This document shows positions 1 through 9,974 of a stretch of 64,000 nt of DNA, piece after piece. The DNA comes from Lasiosphaeria ovina (Eukaryota; Ascomycota; Sordariomycetes; Sordariales; Lasiosphaeriaceae). The stretch's first letter is position 1. Every line of letters starts with the position of its first letter. The notes under the pieces were generated by a model, which saw only the letters and a program-made list of their open reading frames with translations, ran no database searches and was not told the DNA's origin. The DNA lies in assembly GCA_033439765.1 (NCBI GenBank), contig JAULSN010000009.1:434001-498000 (forward strand). The letters are read 5' to 3'. The position numbers and the translations under genes are program-made.

Positions 1-619
1 GGTCCCAGCCGCAGGAATACGGCCGTCCCTTGCAAATTAATCAGGGGCTTGGCTGTTGGAGACAAAACCGAGTCTGGATACATTGTCTTCTTTTTCCTTC
101 TGGAGAGCTTAGTACGCCTCGAGCCGCGGGAAAAATATCTCAAGCTTTGGATTTCGCTCTAATAGGGCTTTCAAAATGGAAATGTGGAGTAAAAGTGGAG
201 TAGGACAGGTCAGGTGCAGGGGACTAGGACAGCCGACCAAAACACAGCTTCGGGTTCTCCCATGGCTGCGGCAGCCGGGCGCCACTGCACTCGGAAGCTG
301 GGAAGCTGTGGTAGTCGGAAGCTGCGAGCTGTTGAAAACGCCTCGCGCAGGGGTCTTGTCGCGTCGCCATTGGCTGCACAGACACACGTAACGGGGACGG
401 CCGACGGCCGACCAATTAGACAACGGCCGGTTCTTCCTCTACGTGACAGGCAGGTGGGGGCGAAGTCATGACTGCATATGCAGCACGTTCTGCACGTCTA
501 ATGCCCATTTCCGGTGCTTCGCCTTGCTGCAGCCCCACTCAAATGCTATACCGAAAGGCTGTCGATGATGCAATCTTGCTCAAATTCGCTCTGGTTTGGT
601 GCGGCATCTCTGGCCCGGA
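1..619. other. No supported gene; degenerate repeat flank
   Basis: I see no domain, splice pattern or long convincing frame here. The segment around 571-619 resembles bases near 31597-31640 (a CAAATTC-CTCT-GTTTGGT-CGG-ATCT core), so this is probably dispersed-repeat sequence that continues into the repeats at 620-965. Confidence 0.4.
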
Positions 620-760
620 CCCCCTGAGCACTTGGTCAAAATCCGCGCTGCTATTGACCAGAAGCTGGACCTGGATGTGGGCACCGCGCGGGGACGACTT
701 GGTGGGGGGGTGGGGCGGGAGTGCACTAATTTTCTTCTTGGCCTGTTTCTGTAACTCTGA
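620..760 (+). repeat. Dispersed repeat family 2, copy a
   Basis: The segment beginning CTGAGCACTTGGTCAAAATC and running through AGAAGCTGGACCTGGATGTG to the TTTTCTTCTTGGCCTGTTTC tail recurs at 57549-57690 and 57796-57945 in the same orientation, and its first part recurs inverted near 29856-29912. Several copies share an open frame around a VDQKLDLD-like core, so the unit may derive from coding sequence. No terminal repeats were found that would define it as a known transposon class. Confidence 0.75.
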
Positions 761-813
761 GATGGCGCTGGAGCTGGTGGAACTGGTAAAGTCAGATGCC
801 ACTATTTACACTT

Positions 814-965
814 TCATTCAGTTGAACGGAGCCACCGTAGGCGAGCTTGCGAGCCCGAGGTGGCGTAGAGAGGCTGTCTCTTCTACTTTACCGTGAAGGT
901 GCCGAAAGTTTCTCGCACAGGGATTGGCCAGTTTTGGTCCGTGTCGAAATCGACTCCGGGGACTG
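814..965 (+). repeat. Dispersed repeat family 1, copy a
   Basis: About 150 bases, from ATTCAG-TGAACGGAGCCACC to GACTCCGGGGACTG, are nearly identical to 13561-13712 in the same orientation, with only a few substitutions. The sequence on either side of the two copies differs, so this is a dispersed repeat unit and not a large segmental duplication. No coding capacity was recognised. Confidence 0.85.
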
Positions 966-1019
966 CGCCCGCCGCCCCTGAATTGCCAACTCCCTCGCTC
1001 TCCAGTCTCTCTCCAATCC

Positions 1020-1085
1020 GGGGCAACTAATGCGCGCTTGGGGGACGGTGACGCTGGTGGCTGAGTTGCAAGCTGCGCTGCTGAA
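1020..1085 (+). repeat. Dispersed repeat family 3, copy a
   Basis: CAACTAATGCGCGCTTGGGG followed by GTGACGCTGGTGGCTGAG and GCAAGCTGCGCT recurs at 58316-58380 in the same orientation with few differences. It lies within 160 bases of the start of the secreted-protein gene, so it sits in or near that gene's promoter. Confidence 0.75.
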
Positions 1086-1151
1086 GCCGGGCGTGCAAAA
1101 TTATAAAGCCGGCTCTTTTCCGCCGTTCCCGTGTTTTCTCTTTTCTCCCTC

Positions 1152-1229
1152 TTTTCTCCTGGAGCATACTCGATACCTTTTCTCCTGGAGCATACTCGAT
1201 ACCTTTTCTCCTGGAGCATACTCGATACC
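1152..1229 (+). repeat. Three perfect 26-bp tandem repeats abutting a start codon
   Basis: Three identical copies of a 26-base unit (TTTTCTCCTGGAGCATACTC plus GATACC) occupy 1152-1177, 1178-1203 and 1204-1229. The array ends ten bases before the ATG at 1240, so it falls in the 5' untranslated leader or core promoter of the secreted-protein gene. Each unit starts with a pyrimidine tract, as common near fungal transcription starts. Perfect identity implies recent duplication or active homogenisation. Confidence 0.95.
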
Positions 1230-1239
1230 GTTGTTAGCA

Positions 1240-2974
1240 ATGGTTCGCACTACGAGCTCAACTGCTGGACCTATGGCAGCCATGTTTTTTGCGATGGTTT
1301 TGTGGACCGTCGCCAATGCATTCCAGATGGCCAACGGCGCCTCTGTCCCCCGCGGCGCCGACAATATATGTATCGACATGGACAATGCGAACCCCCCGGC
1401 CTTGCGATTTGGATACCCGACGGTATAGTCCTCCTTTTCCTCATACCCCGTCCCTCCCCCTCATTGACCTAGACGCCGCCTGCTCACTCGCTCCTTAACT
1501 ACGACGACAACAGTGGAGAACATCGGACAACCCAAACTGCCGGCCCCCGTTGGAGCTCGGTGGTGACGGAGAGTGCTTCCAGCACCTCCGGCCCGACAAC
1601 AACTGCTCCGCCTTCTGCCAGCTCAGTAACACGGTGCGCCAGTTTCTCGGCCCCCTCCTTAGCCCTGCAAGGCTAACATGAGTAACGCTGGCATGTCTGT
1701 AGTGGTTCTATGGCGTACCTATCGATACAATGGACGGCAGGTACTGTGAGAGGGGAGAAGAGTGCGGGCGAACCGTCTCGGTGGGTGTCACGGATAGCAA
1801 GACGATAACTACCGACGTCGGCGAAAGCTACACGGCGACGAACGCCACAGCAGATAGTCGAACGTATACGACAACTTTGGGCATCTCATTTGACATACCC
1901 CCCGGTATGGGTGGAATCAAAATTCCTCTCCCAGAGGGTTCAGATCTCACGGGATTGGGAGTTCCAAAGGTTGGCGTAACGTATAGCAAGGCATATGCGA
2001 AAGCCCTTAGCTGGACGCAAACCGTCGCCAGGGGGCATACATTTAGCGTCTCAAATTCTACTTCGTACAGTCTCAACATTGGCGAATCAGATAGCCTGTC
2101 GAGGCCTAGCTGGTCACAGGGCTACTGCGGGAGCTGGTTTGCCGTGCCAGTAATAGGCTTGTGAGTCCATCCCTTTACTCCCCTCCCCTGCTCCAAACTC
2201 TTTCTGACAGGTGCTGGTGGATACGTGGTTTAGGACCTGTGGCCGGGGTGCGCGTGGCGATCTGGTGCCTAGCGATCGGGGGGGTGGCTCACAGTGCCTC
2301 CTGAATCCCGAGGACTCGGCCTTCTCGCACTGCTTCAACTACACGTTCACGGACAACCGGCTGCCGGGCCAGACCAAGCACAAGACCGTCTTCGTGCTGC
2401 GCGACTGCGACCAGGGCTTCATCCTGCCGGGAGAGTGGCAGCACCCCGTGTTTGCGTACAGCTTCTTGCCCCAGACCCTCGTTACGGACCACATCCTCCG
2501 CTACGGCTGGAAGGAGTTCCCCGACACGCGCAACAAGCCCCAAGACGACGAGTGGGTGCACCAGAAGCACCTCATGAACTTCACCAAGACCCTCGGCCCG
2601 GTCGACCATACCGTCGAGCTCTGCGGTAGGGGCAAGTACTGCTCCCGGCATAAGCTGACGCCCGGGAACTGCTGTAAGCTTTCCCCCCTCGAAAATTCAC
2701 ATCCTCCCTGAGTCTTAACGCTTCGCTTGAAACAGTTAACATTCCGCGCGGTTACGCCGGCACCAGGTCGTCATATATCGTGTCGGCTAAGACGACGCCC
2801 GGCAACTGCTGCGTGCTGTTTAGCAGGCAAGAATGCCACGGCGTGGCGCAGGTCGTCAAGGGCGACATCCCCGACTTCTTCGCCGTGGGCTACGAAGGCC
2901 AGGCGCATAGCGTCGTATGCAATGTCGAGGAGTACTGTAACCCGAACATCATCGACAGCCTGACGCTGTCCTAA
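1240..2974 (+). CDS. Secreted cysteine-rich protein, five exons (about 483 aa), function unknown
   Basis: My exon model is 1240-1422, 1514-1633, 1703-2149, 2211-2673 and 2736-2974, with GT..AG introns of 91, 69, 61 and 62 bases. All joins keep frame and the gene ends in TAA. The ATG at 1240 starts a signal peptide: a short polar leader, then a hydrophobic stretch (AAMFFAMVLWTVANA). Exon 3 encodes a region of about 110 residues rich in alternating Ser/Thr and small or hydrophobic residues, suggesting beta-strands. This vaguely recalls beta-pore-forming folds, but I do not assign that family. About 20 cysteines occur, and the TPGNC motif appears twice across the exon 4/5 boundary. It is one of the few uninterrupted genes here, so it may be functional as a secreted effector-like protein, but no catalytic motif was seen. 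The second donor (GTGCGC) is weak and is the least certain junction. Confidence 0.85.
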
Positions 2975-3551
2975 GTTTGGTTTGCTTATTGTTTTTGGTG
3001 GTTTGGTTTGGGTAGGAGGTTGGATTTCCTTTGCGGTCGTTCATATCTCTTTTTATATATAGGGACAAAACCCTATTCCCTTACCTGCGTCCCATACCGT
3101 TGTAAGTCCGAGACAGGAGACTATATGTAATAACTAGGTCGCCCTTATTCCTGGTTTCGATCCTTTCTTCTTTGTCGTTGGAGTCTCTTGGAACGCGTTT
3201 GGTGGGCTTGCTAAAAAGTCCAATCGATAACTTTGCGAATTAGAACTCTGTTGTCCGGGATTCTTTTACCGTCCTCTTTGTGCTGCTTCATTTGCCCTTT
3301 GGTGCTTCCGAATGTGGAGGTACGTTACATCGAATCTGAATATAATACTTTTAAGCCACGAAGAGCAAATGATTTATGTCCAGGAGAAAACCGGGAGAAA
3401 TATATCACGGGCCCAACTTGACACCATCTTGGTTCACCTCTACTAGATACATTAGCTGTATAGCTCCTTTATTATAAGTCCAGGGAGGCAACGAGGGTAA
3501 ATATGGACATATACGAGGCAAAAAGCCGAGAGGAGAAGTAAGAAAGAAAAG
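2975..3551. other. 3' flank, no gene seen
   Basis: AT-richer sequence downstream of the secreted-protein gene, with T-rich tracts just after the stop as expected for a 3' untranslated region. No domain, RNA gene or repeat was recognised. Confidence 0.4.
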
Positions 3552-3719
3552 GTGAACAAGCGCATCTGCAATGGCCCTGAGCTGCTCGTCGTTGACAAGG
3601 CCGCTCTCCTCCAGCTCCTTGGTCCACCCCAGCCCGTCCGCGTTCCCCTGAAATGGGTAGTCAACGCTGTACAGGATATGGTCCAGCTTCGTATTGGCCA
3701 GAATGCACCTCAGGGAGGG
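3552..3719 (-). pseudogene. Amidohydrolase-2 family C-terminal fragment
   Basis: On the minus strand one frame reads a stretch with LDHILYSVDYPFQGN, then ELEESGL, then DEQLRAIADAL. This matches the C-terminal signature of the amidohydrolase-related (metal-dependent hydrolase / gamma-resorcylate decarboxylase-like) family, in which an Asp in a (F/S)-VD-(Y/W)-P motif is a metal ligand and the chain ends with a helix containing an I-A-x-x-NA motif. Here the end has been replaced by unrelated sequence and the N-terminal 250 or so residues are absent, so it is a relic. No start codon or partner exon was found nearby. Confidence 0.7.
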
Positions 3720-4930
3720 TTTGATTCCTACAGAGGATTAGCTTACGGTGCAGCGTTAGTCGTGCATTCATCTCGCATTTCGCATGGGGTCAATGCCCCC
3801 CCCCCCCCCGATTAGGACGTGCTCGGTTGCCGCGGGCGAGGGCCAGAAGGCACTGCCCTCGCCAGCCAGCTCGATCAAGCAGAGGATAGTGATAAACCCC
3901 GGAATTCATCAGCTAGAACGCCTGGGTCCTACATGGTGGCGAACATGTCCTCTTGGGATGGCGGTTTACCTTTAGCCCTTCCCTTCTTTTATGGATCCGT
4001 TCCTTATAGAGGCCTGACTTCCTTGACCCTTTTCTGTTCAGCCTCGGTTGCCGGACGCGGAGATGTATTAAGCGAAGCAGCGTCTGTGGTGGCATACTTG
4101 GCGTGTGATGGAGAGCCAGGGCCAGAAGTGGTGCACGGTTAAGAACGAGAGAAAGACGGGGAATTGCCAATGGCCCCGATTGCAAGGCATGCAACTGAGA
4201 TACTCGTACTACTCCTCCTGCTGCTACTCTTGCGCCAGCTGCGGTGGTGAATGGTAACGGTGACGGCGAGCTGCCGGTTGTTTCGGCCGAGGCGTCGGCT
4301 GCTGCTGGTGGGGGGTGCTGCCTATAGTGGTGGCGGCGATGGGTTTGCGTTTCCTGTGCGCGTAGTAGTCTTGACAGTTGGGACTGCAAATTTTTGGACC
4401 GGCGCCCGGTTAGAAGTTCTAGTTGGTAAGCGGCCGTCCGTCTCTCCAAAAGAAACCCTACCAAAGAGTGGCCCGTTGCTTCCTGTCCTCGAGAACGCGC
4501 AATGCCCAGGCCCGTGTTCCTCGGAGGGCGGAGGCGGGGCTTGCTGAAGTAAAACCGTAGAAATACGAAGTGGTGAATTAATCACCGGGCAATCTGGGTA
4601 AAAGAAAAGTGGCCTCCGATTCCCAAACCCCAAGTGCACCAGCGCCTCGGGCTCTGGTGTGGCATCTGGGTGCACCTGGGTGTGGCCTGGAGCCGGTCTG
4701 GGAGTGCATAGGTTTGGAATTAATCTGCTCGAACTACGTGTTGTCTTATTACCTGGCCAAGTCAGCCTCGAAATAAGGGCAACTTGCAAATGGCAACTCT
4801 GAGGCCCGGATTTGCACGTAAATTAGCCAAAAGTCATGGCCGGCACCCAGGTGCCTCAGTAATTCGTTGAATCCTGCCTTGTTGATATGGTGATGCATTT
4901 CCTTGGTGTTGAGTCTATCAATCTAGCTCC
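3720..4930. other. No supported gene; contains an inverted-repeat copy and poly-C
   Basis: Open frames exist on both strands but none shows a domain or plausible composition. The stretch holds a run of ten C at about 3798-3808 and the dispersed repeat at 4274-4419 described separately. Confidence 0.4.
4274..4419 (+). repeat. Dispersed repeat family 4, copy a
   Basis: This segment (TTTCGGCCGAGGCGTCGGCT ... GACCGGCGCCCGGTTAGAAG) is the reverse complement of 29434-29583 with a few substitutions and small indels. The two copies are inverted relative to each other and 25 kb apart. Neither has recognisable ends of a transposon. Confidence 0.85.
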
Positions 4931-5320
4931 CTAGTCCATGATGATCGGGTTATCGCAGCCGCCCTCTGTGTTATCACAAGGGTCCTCCTCCTCCTCCTCC
5001 TCCCGCTGGCGCTGGATCTTCCCGGTAAGACGGGCGCGGCGAGTCCTAATCTCGTCGCGAAGAGGCGATAGGAAGTGGTCCAGTTCGCGGTACAGGTCCT
5101 CCTGGCTGATGCGCAGGTCCCAGTCCAGCAGGGACAACAGCTGCATCTCCATTATGTTGACCTAGGTGCGGGTGAGACCGAAGCTATAGGCGCTCGTATG
5201 CATGTTGCTATAGCTTGCCCAGTGCCCGTTCTTAGGGTAGCGGTCGTTCAGGTACTTGGCGGCGAGGATCAGAGATGCTGGGAAGATGCGGTGTCTGGCG
5301 CACCTCAAGAGTCTTCTTCT
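4931..5320 (-). pseudogene. PCL-type cyclin fragment (cyclin box)
   Basis: The minus strand reads IFPASLILAAKYLNDRYPKN, then HWASYSN, and after an in-frame TAG (5159-5161), VNIMEMQLLSLLDWDLRI followed by DLYRELDHFL. This is the cyclin_N core of fungal PHO80/PCL-family cyclins: an alanine-rich helix with KYLND, a WAxYS segment, then VNxMExQLLxLLDWDLR. These cyclins bind a Pho85-type kinase. The usual N-terminal half of the box is missing and the frame is entered from unrelated sequence, so I call it a relic. The TAG could be a nonsense change or the AG of an intron acceptor (CTAG before GTCAAC). The fragment directly abuts the coiled-coil tail of the family copy A gene upstream. Confidence 0.75.
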
Positions 5321-6193
5321 CCAAGTCTTCATCTTCGGCCGCATCGGCACGGGCACGGGCATGGGCACACGGGCACGCGCGAAGTCGAATCTCGTCTCGA
5401 AGAGCTCGCACTGCACCAATAAGCATATCGGTCACTTGGGCCTGGAGGTCCATCAGGGCCTGTTGCTGTTCGGTAGTGGTCTCAAGCCTTTCGACGTCCG
5501 CTTTGAGGGCTTCGATGTCGTCGTACTTGCTGTTCTTGTCCTCCTCTCGGCTGGGGCTGGGGCTGGGGCTGGTGCTGGGGGGGGCGCTGGTGCGTTTCCG
5601 GATCCCGATCCCGCTGGTTCGCTGCTGCTGCTGCCGCCGCCAGGCGAGCCGCCCAGATCACGTCGGGCTTTCTCGAACCACTCGAGGACGCTGCCGGCTC
5701 CTTCAACGACCGACACCATCAACGCAGCGTATGCGTCATTATCGGAGATGGCACCGATCCACCATTTATCGTAGACGCGGATATTATCCCCGTCCATCAT
5801 TGCCTCCAGCTTTGCTCCTTTGAGGGCTCGCTTATACGACTTGGATAGGTGTCCCCCGTACAAGACATACACCGCCTTGACCTGTTCGATCGGCGGCCAC
5901 ACGGTATCGGCCGAAGCAGCGGCCGCTGCTTGGTACGACGGGTATGCCCGTACGGTTCGGGCGAGCGCATCGAGACGCGGCTTGCTCAGGCGCCACGCCT
6001 CGTGTGAGCTAGGCTGGCTGGCCTTTGGATCGTTGTTGTTGTGCTCAAGGTAAGCGGCCACAAGGGCGCACTCGCGGTCGGTCCAATCTTGCCGCTTGTG
6101 CTTGTCGCACTGCCCGACCGCGTCTCTCGCACGCGTGCTTACCAAACGCGCTAGTCCCATCGGGGGGGACGGTGGTAGTGCTCCGTAGCTCAT
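5321..6193 (-). pseudogene. Unrecognised paralogous family, copy A (frameshifted coiled-coil tail)
   Basis: An uninterrupted minus-strand frame (6193-5453, 246 codons) carries a domain of about 140 residues that is clearly paralogous to 37579-38343. Shared landmarks are ARLV, HKRxDW, a QPS-x2-E-x-WR-x-SK-x-RLD block, ADTxWP, VKxVYVLxGG, GAKLxAMxDGD and RVYDxWWxGAI. A Gly/Ser and Pro-Ala linker follows. The original frame then ends in a poor tail, while the next frame reads a good coiled coil (DDIEALKADVERLETTTEQQ, then LMDLQAQVTDML) down to about 5320. This implies a frameshift in the GC-rich linker, near a run of eight G at about 5577-5584. The start is either 6193 or the Met at 6160, which aligns with copy B. 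I know of no function; it may be nucleic-acid or protein binding, but that is a guess. Confidence 0.65.
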
Positions 6194-6275
6194 GGCGGGA
6201 CAGGAATAGGACAGGATAGGACGAGCTGGACTGGGCTGGACGAGTTAGGGTCGCTGCTTGATTGAAGCGAGACGT

Positions 6276-6440
6276 CAACTAGAGATTGACTTACGTCAAC
6301 TGGAGATTGACTTACGGTAACTGGAGATGACGAGGGATCGACTGAAGGAATGTCTGACTAGACTCGGCGACGGCTGGACTTGTGTGTATTTGAGAGAATG
6401 TCTGACCAGAGTTGGCGAGTTGGACTTGTTTGTATCTGAA
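6276..6440 (+). repeat. Short tandem repeats upstream of copy A
   Basis: Two adjacent small arrays lie just upstream of the minus-strand family A gene. One has units close to CGTCAACTGGAGATTGACTTA repeated two to three times (about 6270-6328). The other is a duplication of about 47 bases starting GAATGTCTGAC and ending near TTGTATTTGAG (6347-6393 and 6394-6440). They occupy the expected promoter region of that gene. Confidence 0.6.
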
Positions 6441-6700
6441 AGTGGTTGGGGGAAAGTCCTTGAGGAGGAGGGAAAGTCCTTACTTATAGAGGTTGGGACT
6501 GCTTGCTAGCTTGAGGTTTCGAAGGGCGCCATTCCCCCATTCCCCATCCCGTTCCCCAGGTCCGGTCTTGGACGCCGCCACCACCCGAGTTTGTCATCCG
6601 GACTTGACCGAAGGCTATATCTATCAGGCCATTCGCCATCTCAGTTCTGTTCTGTTCGGCAGAGACAAACAGATTGCCGCGGCAGAGACAAACAGACTAA

Positions 6701-6935
6701 CCTTTCGTACTAAAAGTGCGAAGATTTTACGGAGAATGCTACTGGGGCACCATGAGCGGGCCGAGGTTGAACGTGAGGATATTCCAGTTAAGTCAAAAAC
6801 GCGGGCCACCCCACTTCCTTTTGTGCCCAGGTTAATGATGGAATCCAGCTAGCCGGGCGAGTCGTCGTCGTACGCGCTGCGCTGCGCTGCGGGCCCCCCG
6901 TTGCGAGGCATGATTGGAAAAGAGGGCATCGCCGA

Positions 6936-6968
<33 letters not shown>

Positions 6969-7240
6969 CTGGGGCGGTTGAGTCAGGCTCTTGGCTTTCG
7001 ACTGTGATCTTCTGCTTGGGTGGACGTTATGCGGCTTACCGATCGATCGGGCCTCGCTTTCGCCACTACCATCATACGGGCGGACTCTCAGGCTTTGGGA
7101 TTCAACCCCATCCCCATCCCCATCCCCATCCCCACGTTTTTGAACTTAACTGGAATACCCTCACGTTCAACCTCGGCCCGCTCATGGTGCCCCACTAAGT
7201 AGCATTCTCCGGAAAACTTTCGCACTTTTAGTACGAAAGG
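6701..7240. repeat. Foldback element: about 105-bp inverted repeats around a 330-bp core
   Basis: 6701-6803 is the reverse complement of 7134-7240 with few mismatches (shared blocks CCTTTCGTACTAAAAGTGCG, GAGAATGCTACT, GGGGCACCATGAGCGGGCCG). The core contains a (GTC)n microsatellite near 6936-6967 and a (CCCCAT)n array near 7106-7134 that touches the right arm. There is no transposase. This resembles a foldback or MITE-like structure, or an inverted duplication. Confidence 0.8.
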
Positions 7241-7442
7241 TTGAGAGTCAGACCCTTCTCCAGAAATAAAACCCTTGTTCGACTTCATGACCTCACATGC
7301 CGGCCTGGTAGGTGGGACCCAAGAAACATGGCATGTTCCTTACCTCGGCCAGATTTCTGCCACAATATTGCTAGCGCGGAACCACTGTCAGTTCTAGGGT
7401 ACTTTATGTAGTAGGAAAACTTAATAGTACTGTGTAAACTAC

Positions 7443-7545
7443 TTGACGGGAAGCGACGGCAACCTCTTTTCCTCCCCAAGTCAAGACCACCCCCCAGATA
7501 CCCTGAACGAGTCACGCACGCTCGCACTCACAAACTTCACGTCCA
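7443..7545 (+). repeat. Dispersed repeat family 5, copy a
   Basis: CTTGACGGGAAGCGACGGCA and the following AACCTCTTTTCCTCCCC, CAGATACCCTGAA and CACGCACGCTCGCACTCACA match the reverse complement of 31437-31564. Copy b carries about 30 extra bases in the middle. Noncoding as far as I can see. Confidence 0.8.
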
Positions 7546-7850
7546 CGTTCCAGAAAGAATCCAGAAAGACTCGGAACCAGACAAGGGCCTACCGTCTGCC
7601 GGCAATTTCGGCAGGAGAGGGAAAGAATCTGCGGCTTCACCAGGGCCCGACGACACAGGCGAGACCTTCGAGCCTACCTAGGTATGTAGCTTACCATCGC
7701 CCATCGCTGCTTGTTGCCCGCCGCAGTAAACTGACTCTGAATCTGCTCGCCTCTAGGAACCTGCCGAGAATGCTACCCCAGTCGCCGCTGCTGACTCGGG
7801 GGGGGGGAAAAGCGACGGCGTCAGCTCCAACACGTCCGACCTGCTTGGCC

Positions 7851-8760
7851 CGTCTCTCCTGCTAGTGTCCTACCTGCTTGGCTTTCTTCTCCTGCTAGGG
7901 TCCTACCTGCTTAGCCTGCTTTACCATCTACTGGTGCTGCTGCTTCGCACGATTTAGCTGCTGGCGGTGCTGCCGATTCGCCTGCTTCTCCTGCTCGTGG
8001 TGCTGCTGATTCGCCTGCTCATCCTGCTAGTGGCGGTGCTGTTTCGCCTGTTTCTCCTGCCAGTGGTGCTGCTGCTTCACCTGGTTCTCCTGCTAGTGGG
8101 GCTGCTGCTGCACATACGGCTGCTGCTCCTGCGGCTGATGCACATGCGGCGGCGGCTGCTGCGGCTCCTCCAGTCCAAACGGACGTTATTCGCTGTACGC
8201 CTCTTTTAGCCGGATGCGCAAAAAAGCCGTGTGGCGCTGAGCATGGTTCGATGCCCTACGACGCCGATATCGACACTACACCGAGCTTTGGCCCCGCAAG
8301 TCCCTCAAACTCGTCGAGCTCCGAGTCCACCAAAACTGTCAAGCCTGGCCGCGAGGTGCCCAGGGATCGGAGCCCAGCTCACGGATCCGGCTTTCTCTTC
8401 AACCCACAGGAACCTGGCGGCCGTTGTTAAAAAGAGCAATCATGTCAGAGTTCGCGGCACGAGTTCGCATCCTGTGTGGAGGGTCGCGCGCGGCATTAAC
8501 GGTCGAGGCAGGCATCTTGTCTGCGGCAAGCAGCAGTGGGCTGGCAGTGGTACCGACGACGCAGCGCCCGACGAGAAACGCATGACCAAGGCCGAGGTGC
8601 TCGAGCTCGCGACGCGCCACATCAAGACGCTCTCGCGCGAGAACAGCTCCCTCCGCCGCGAGTGCCAGGAGTTCCTCGAGATTCCTTGTAGGATTGGCGC
8701 CAGGGACGCTGCTGCTGCAGCCAAATTTAAGAGACTTCATCGGCGCACCCACAGGTTATG
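7851..8760 (+). pseudogene. bHLH transcription factor remnant with Ala/Ser/Pro repeats
   Basis: One frame from about 7851 encodes imperfect SPAS / SGAAASPGSP repeats, interrupted by a TAG near 7911. It continues through ESTKTVKPGREVPRDRSPAH to a stop at about 8430. Another frame (8231-8761) then carries DEKRMTKAEVLELATRHIKT followed by LSRENSSLRREC, the second helix and start of the zipper of fungal bHLH proteins, which normally follow a loop and a basic HxxxERxRR helix. The basic region and first helix are absent or scrambled between about 8400 and 8540. The sequence therefore looks like a decayed nuclear DNA-binding regulator, perhaps with a lost exon. The second helix itself is well preserved. 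Confidence 0.6.
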
Positions 8761-9894
8761 AGCCTCCCGGTCCGCGCTTCCGCTGCGCATTGTTTCCTGT
8801 CCTTTTGCACCCTCTGAGCACTGAGCAGGCGGCTGGCCGGCTCGGGAGCAAGGCAGGGAAGTGTCGCTGTAAGGATTGGAAGGATTCGAGGCTGTTTGTT
8901 GACATGTGTGGGGTGATGTTTACATTTTTTGCTGCGTTGACGTTAACGGCATGCCGAAGCCTGACAGTTGGAGATTTTCCCGGGCTAGGAAAATGGCAAG
9001 GGTTGGCCTTGGGCAGATGGGCGCCCGGGTTCTCAAGAAACAAACCCCTAGGACTGGAAAAAAAGCCTGGCCAATGGGAAATATCTATCAAATGCCAAAG
9101 TATTTTTTTGCATCCATATTTGGTTGAATTTGATCCCCAAAAACTACATATTTGGCAACCGATAGGGTGAGGAGTGGTCAGGGGCTTAGGGGCTCAGGGG
9201 CTGGGGGTTTGTTTACATGCCTAATATAATCTAGTGTAATTTTTTTCTTTCTTTTCATTGGCTTATTACCCGCCTCGTATAAGGGGGACCGCCCGCCCTC
9301 CCTCTAATCAGAGTCCGGCATGGCTCCTTACCTTCTTTTCCGAAAAGAAATCACGTCTTTTTACCGTGAATTGAGATGCCCAGACCAGTGCACACAGTAG
9401 TGCCTTTTTCTTATTGTTTTGACCTTCTTGTGAGGGGGACCTTGCACTTGCGCACTCCAAGGCTCGCCTTAGTGTTGTTGTTTTTTTTTGTGTTGTGATG
9501 CCTTTTCACCGCTTTAGGAGACGCGCACAAAAGAGTAGCAATGGGACTACCATTTCTCCACTAGAATACAAGTCCTTCGACATTGGGGAAGCCTGGCCTG
9601 GGATGAAGGTCGCGGATATGCACGCCACTATGAGGATTGCCCAGAGATTGACTCTCCTTGCAAGTCAAAGAAAAGGGGCTGCCAAGAGACGACGGGAAAC
9701 CTGGGCCAGGGAGTAGCGCAGATAGATGCAGACAGCCTCTATAAGCGTATCGACGATGGCGATGGTACGGATGAACTGGCGAAATACAGGCCGGACCCGA
9801 TGGGGGGCCCACCCCTGGTTCAGATTACCGACCGAGATACTCATCCCGCAGCTGGAGGAGATCTCGCCTTCAGTTTGTAGTTCAGGGAACCTGA
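8761..9894. other. No supported gene
   Basis: Two open frames at 9495-9716 and about 9600-9880 look mildly protein-like (the second includes KRIDDGDGTDELAKYRPDP) but have no recognisable domain and overlap in different frames. T-rich tracts occur at 9241-9255 and 9480-9490. Confidence 0.35.
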
Positions 9895-9972
9895 CCTCCT
9901 AAAAGGCGGTGCTCACCACCATAATACCAAAACCACCACAATAACAAGATTGAAGTAATTCGCAGTTACAAC
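9895..9972 (+). repeat. Dispersed repeat family 6, copy a (interrupted by a MITE)
   Basis: The segment GGTGCTCACCACCATAATAC ... TTGAAGTAATTCGCAGTTAC matches 31720-31805 in the same orientation. The match ends where the MITE at 9975 begins, so the MITE appears to have inserted into this repeat copy. Confidence 0.7.
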
Positions 9973-9974
9973 TA

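Noticed and set aside
2450..2640. Antisense gene over exon 4 of the secreted protein (2289-2651 minus)
   Set aside because: It is a shadow frame of a strongly supported coding exon with high third-position GC.
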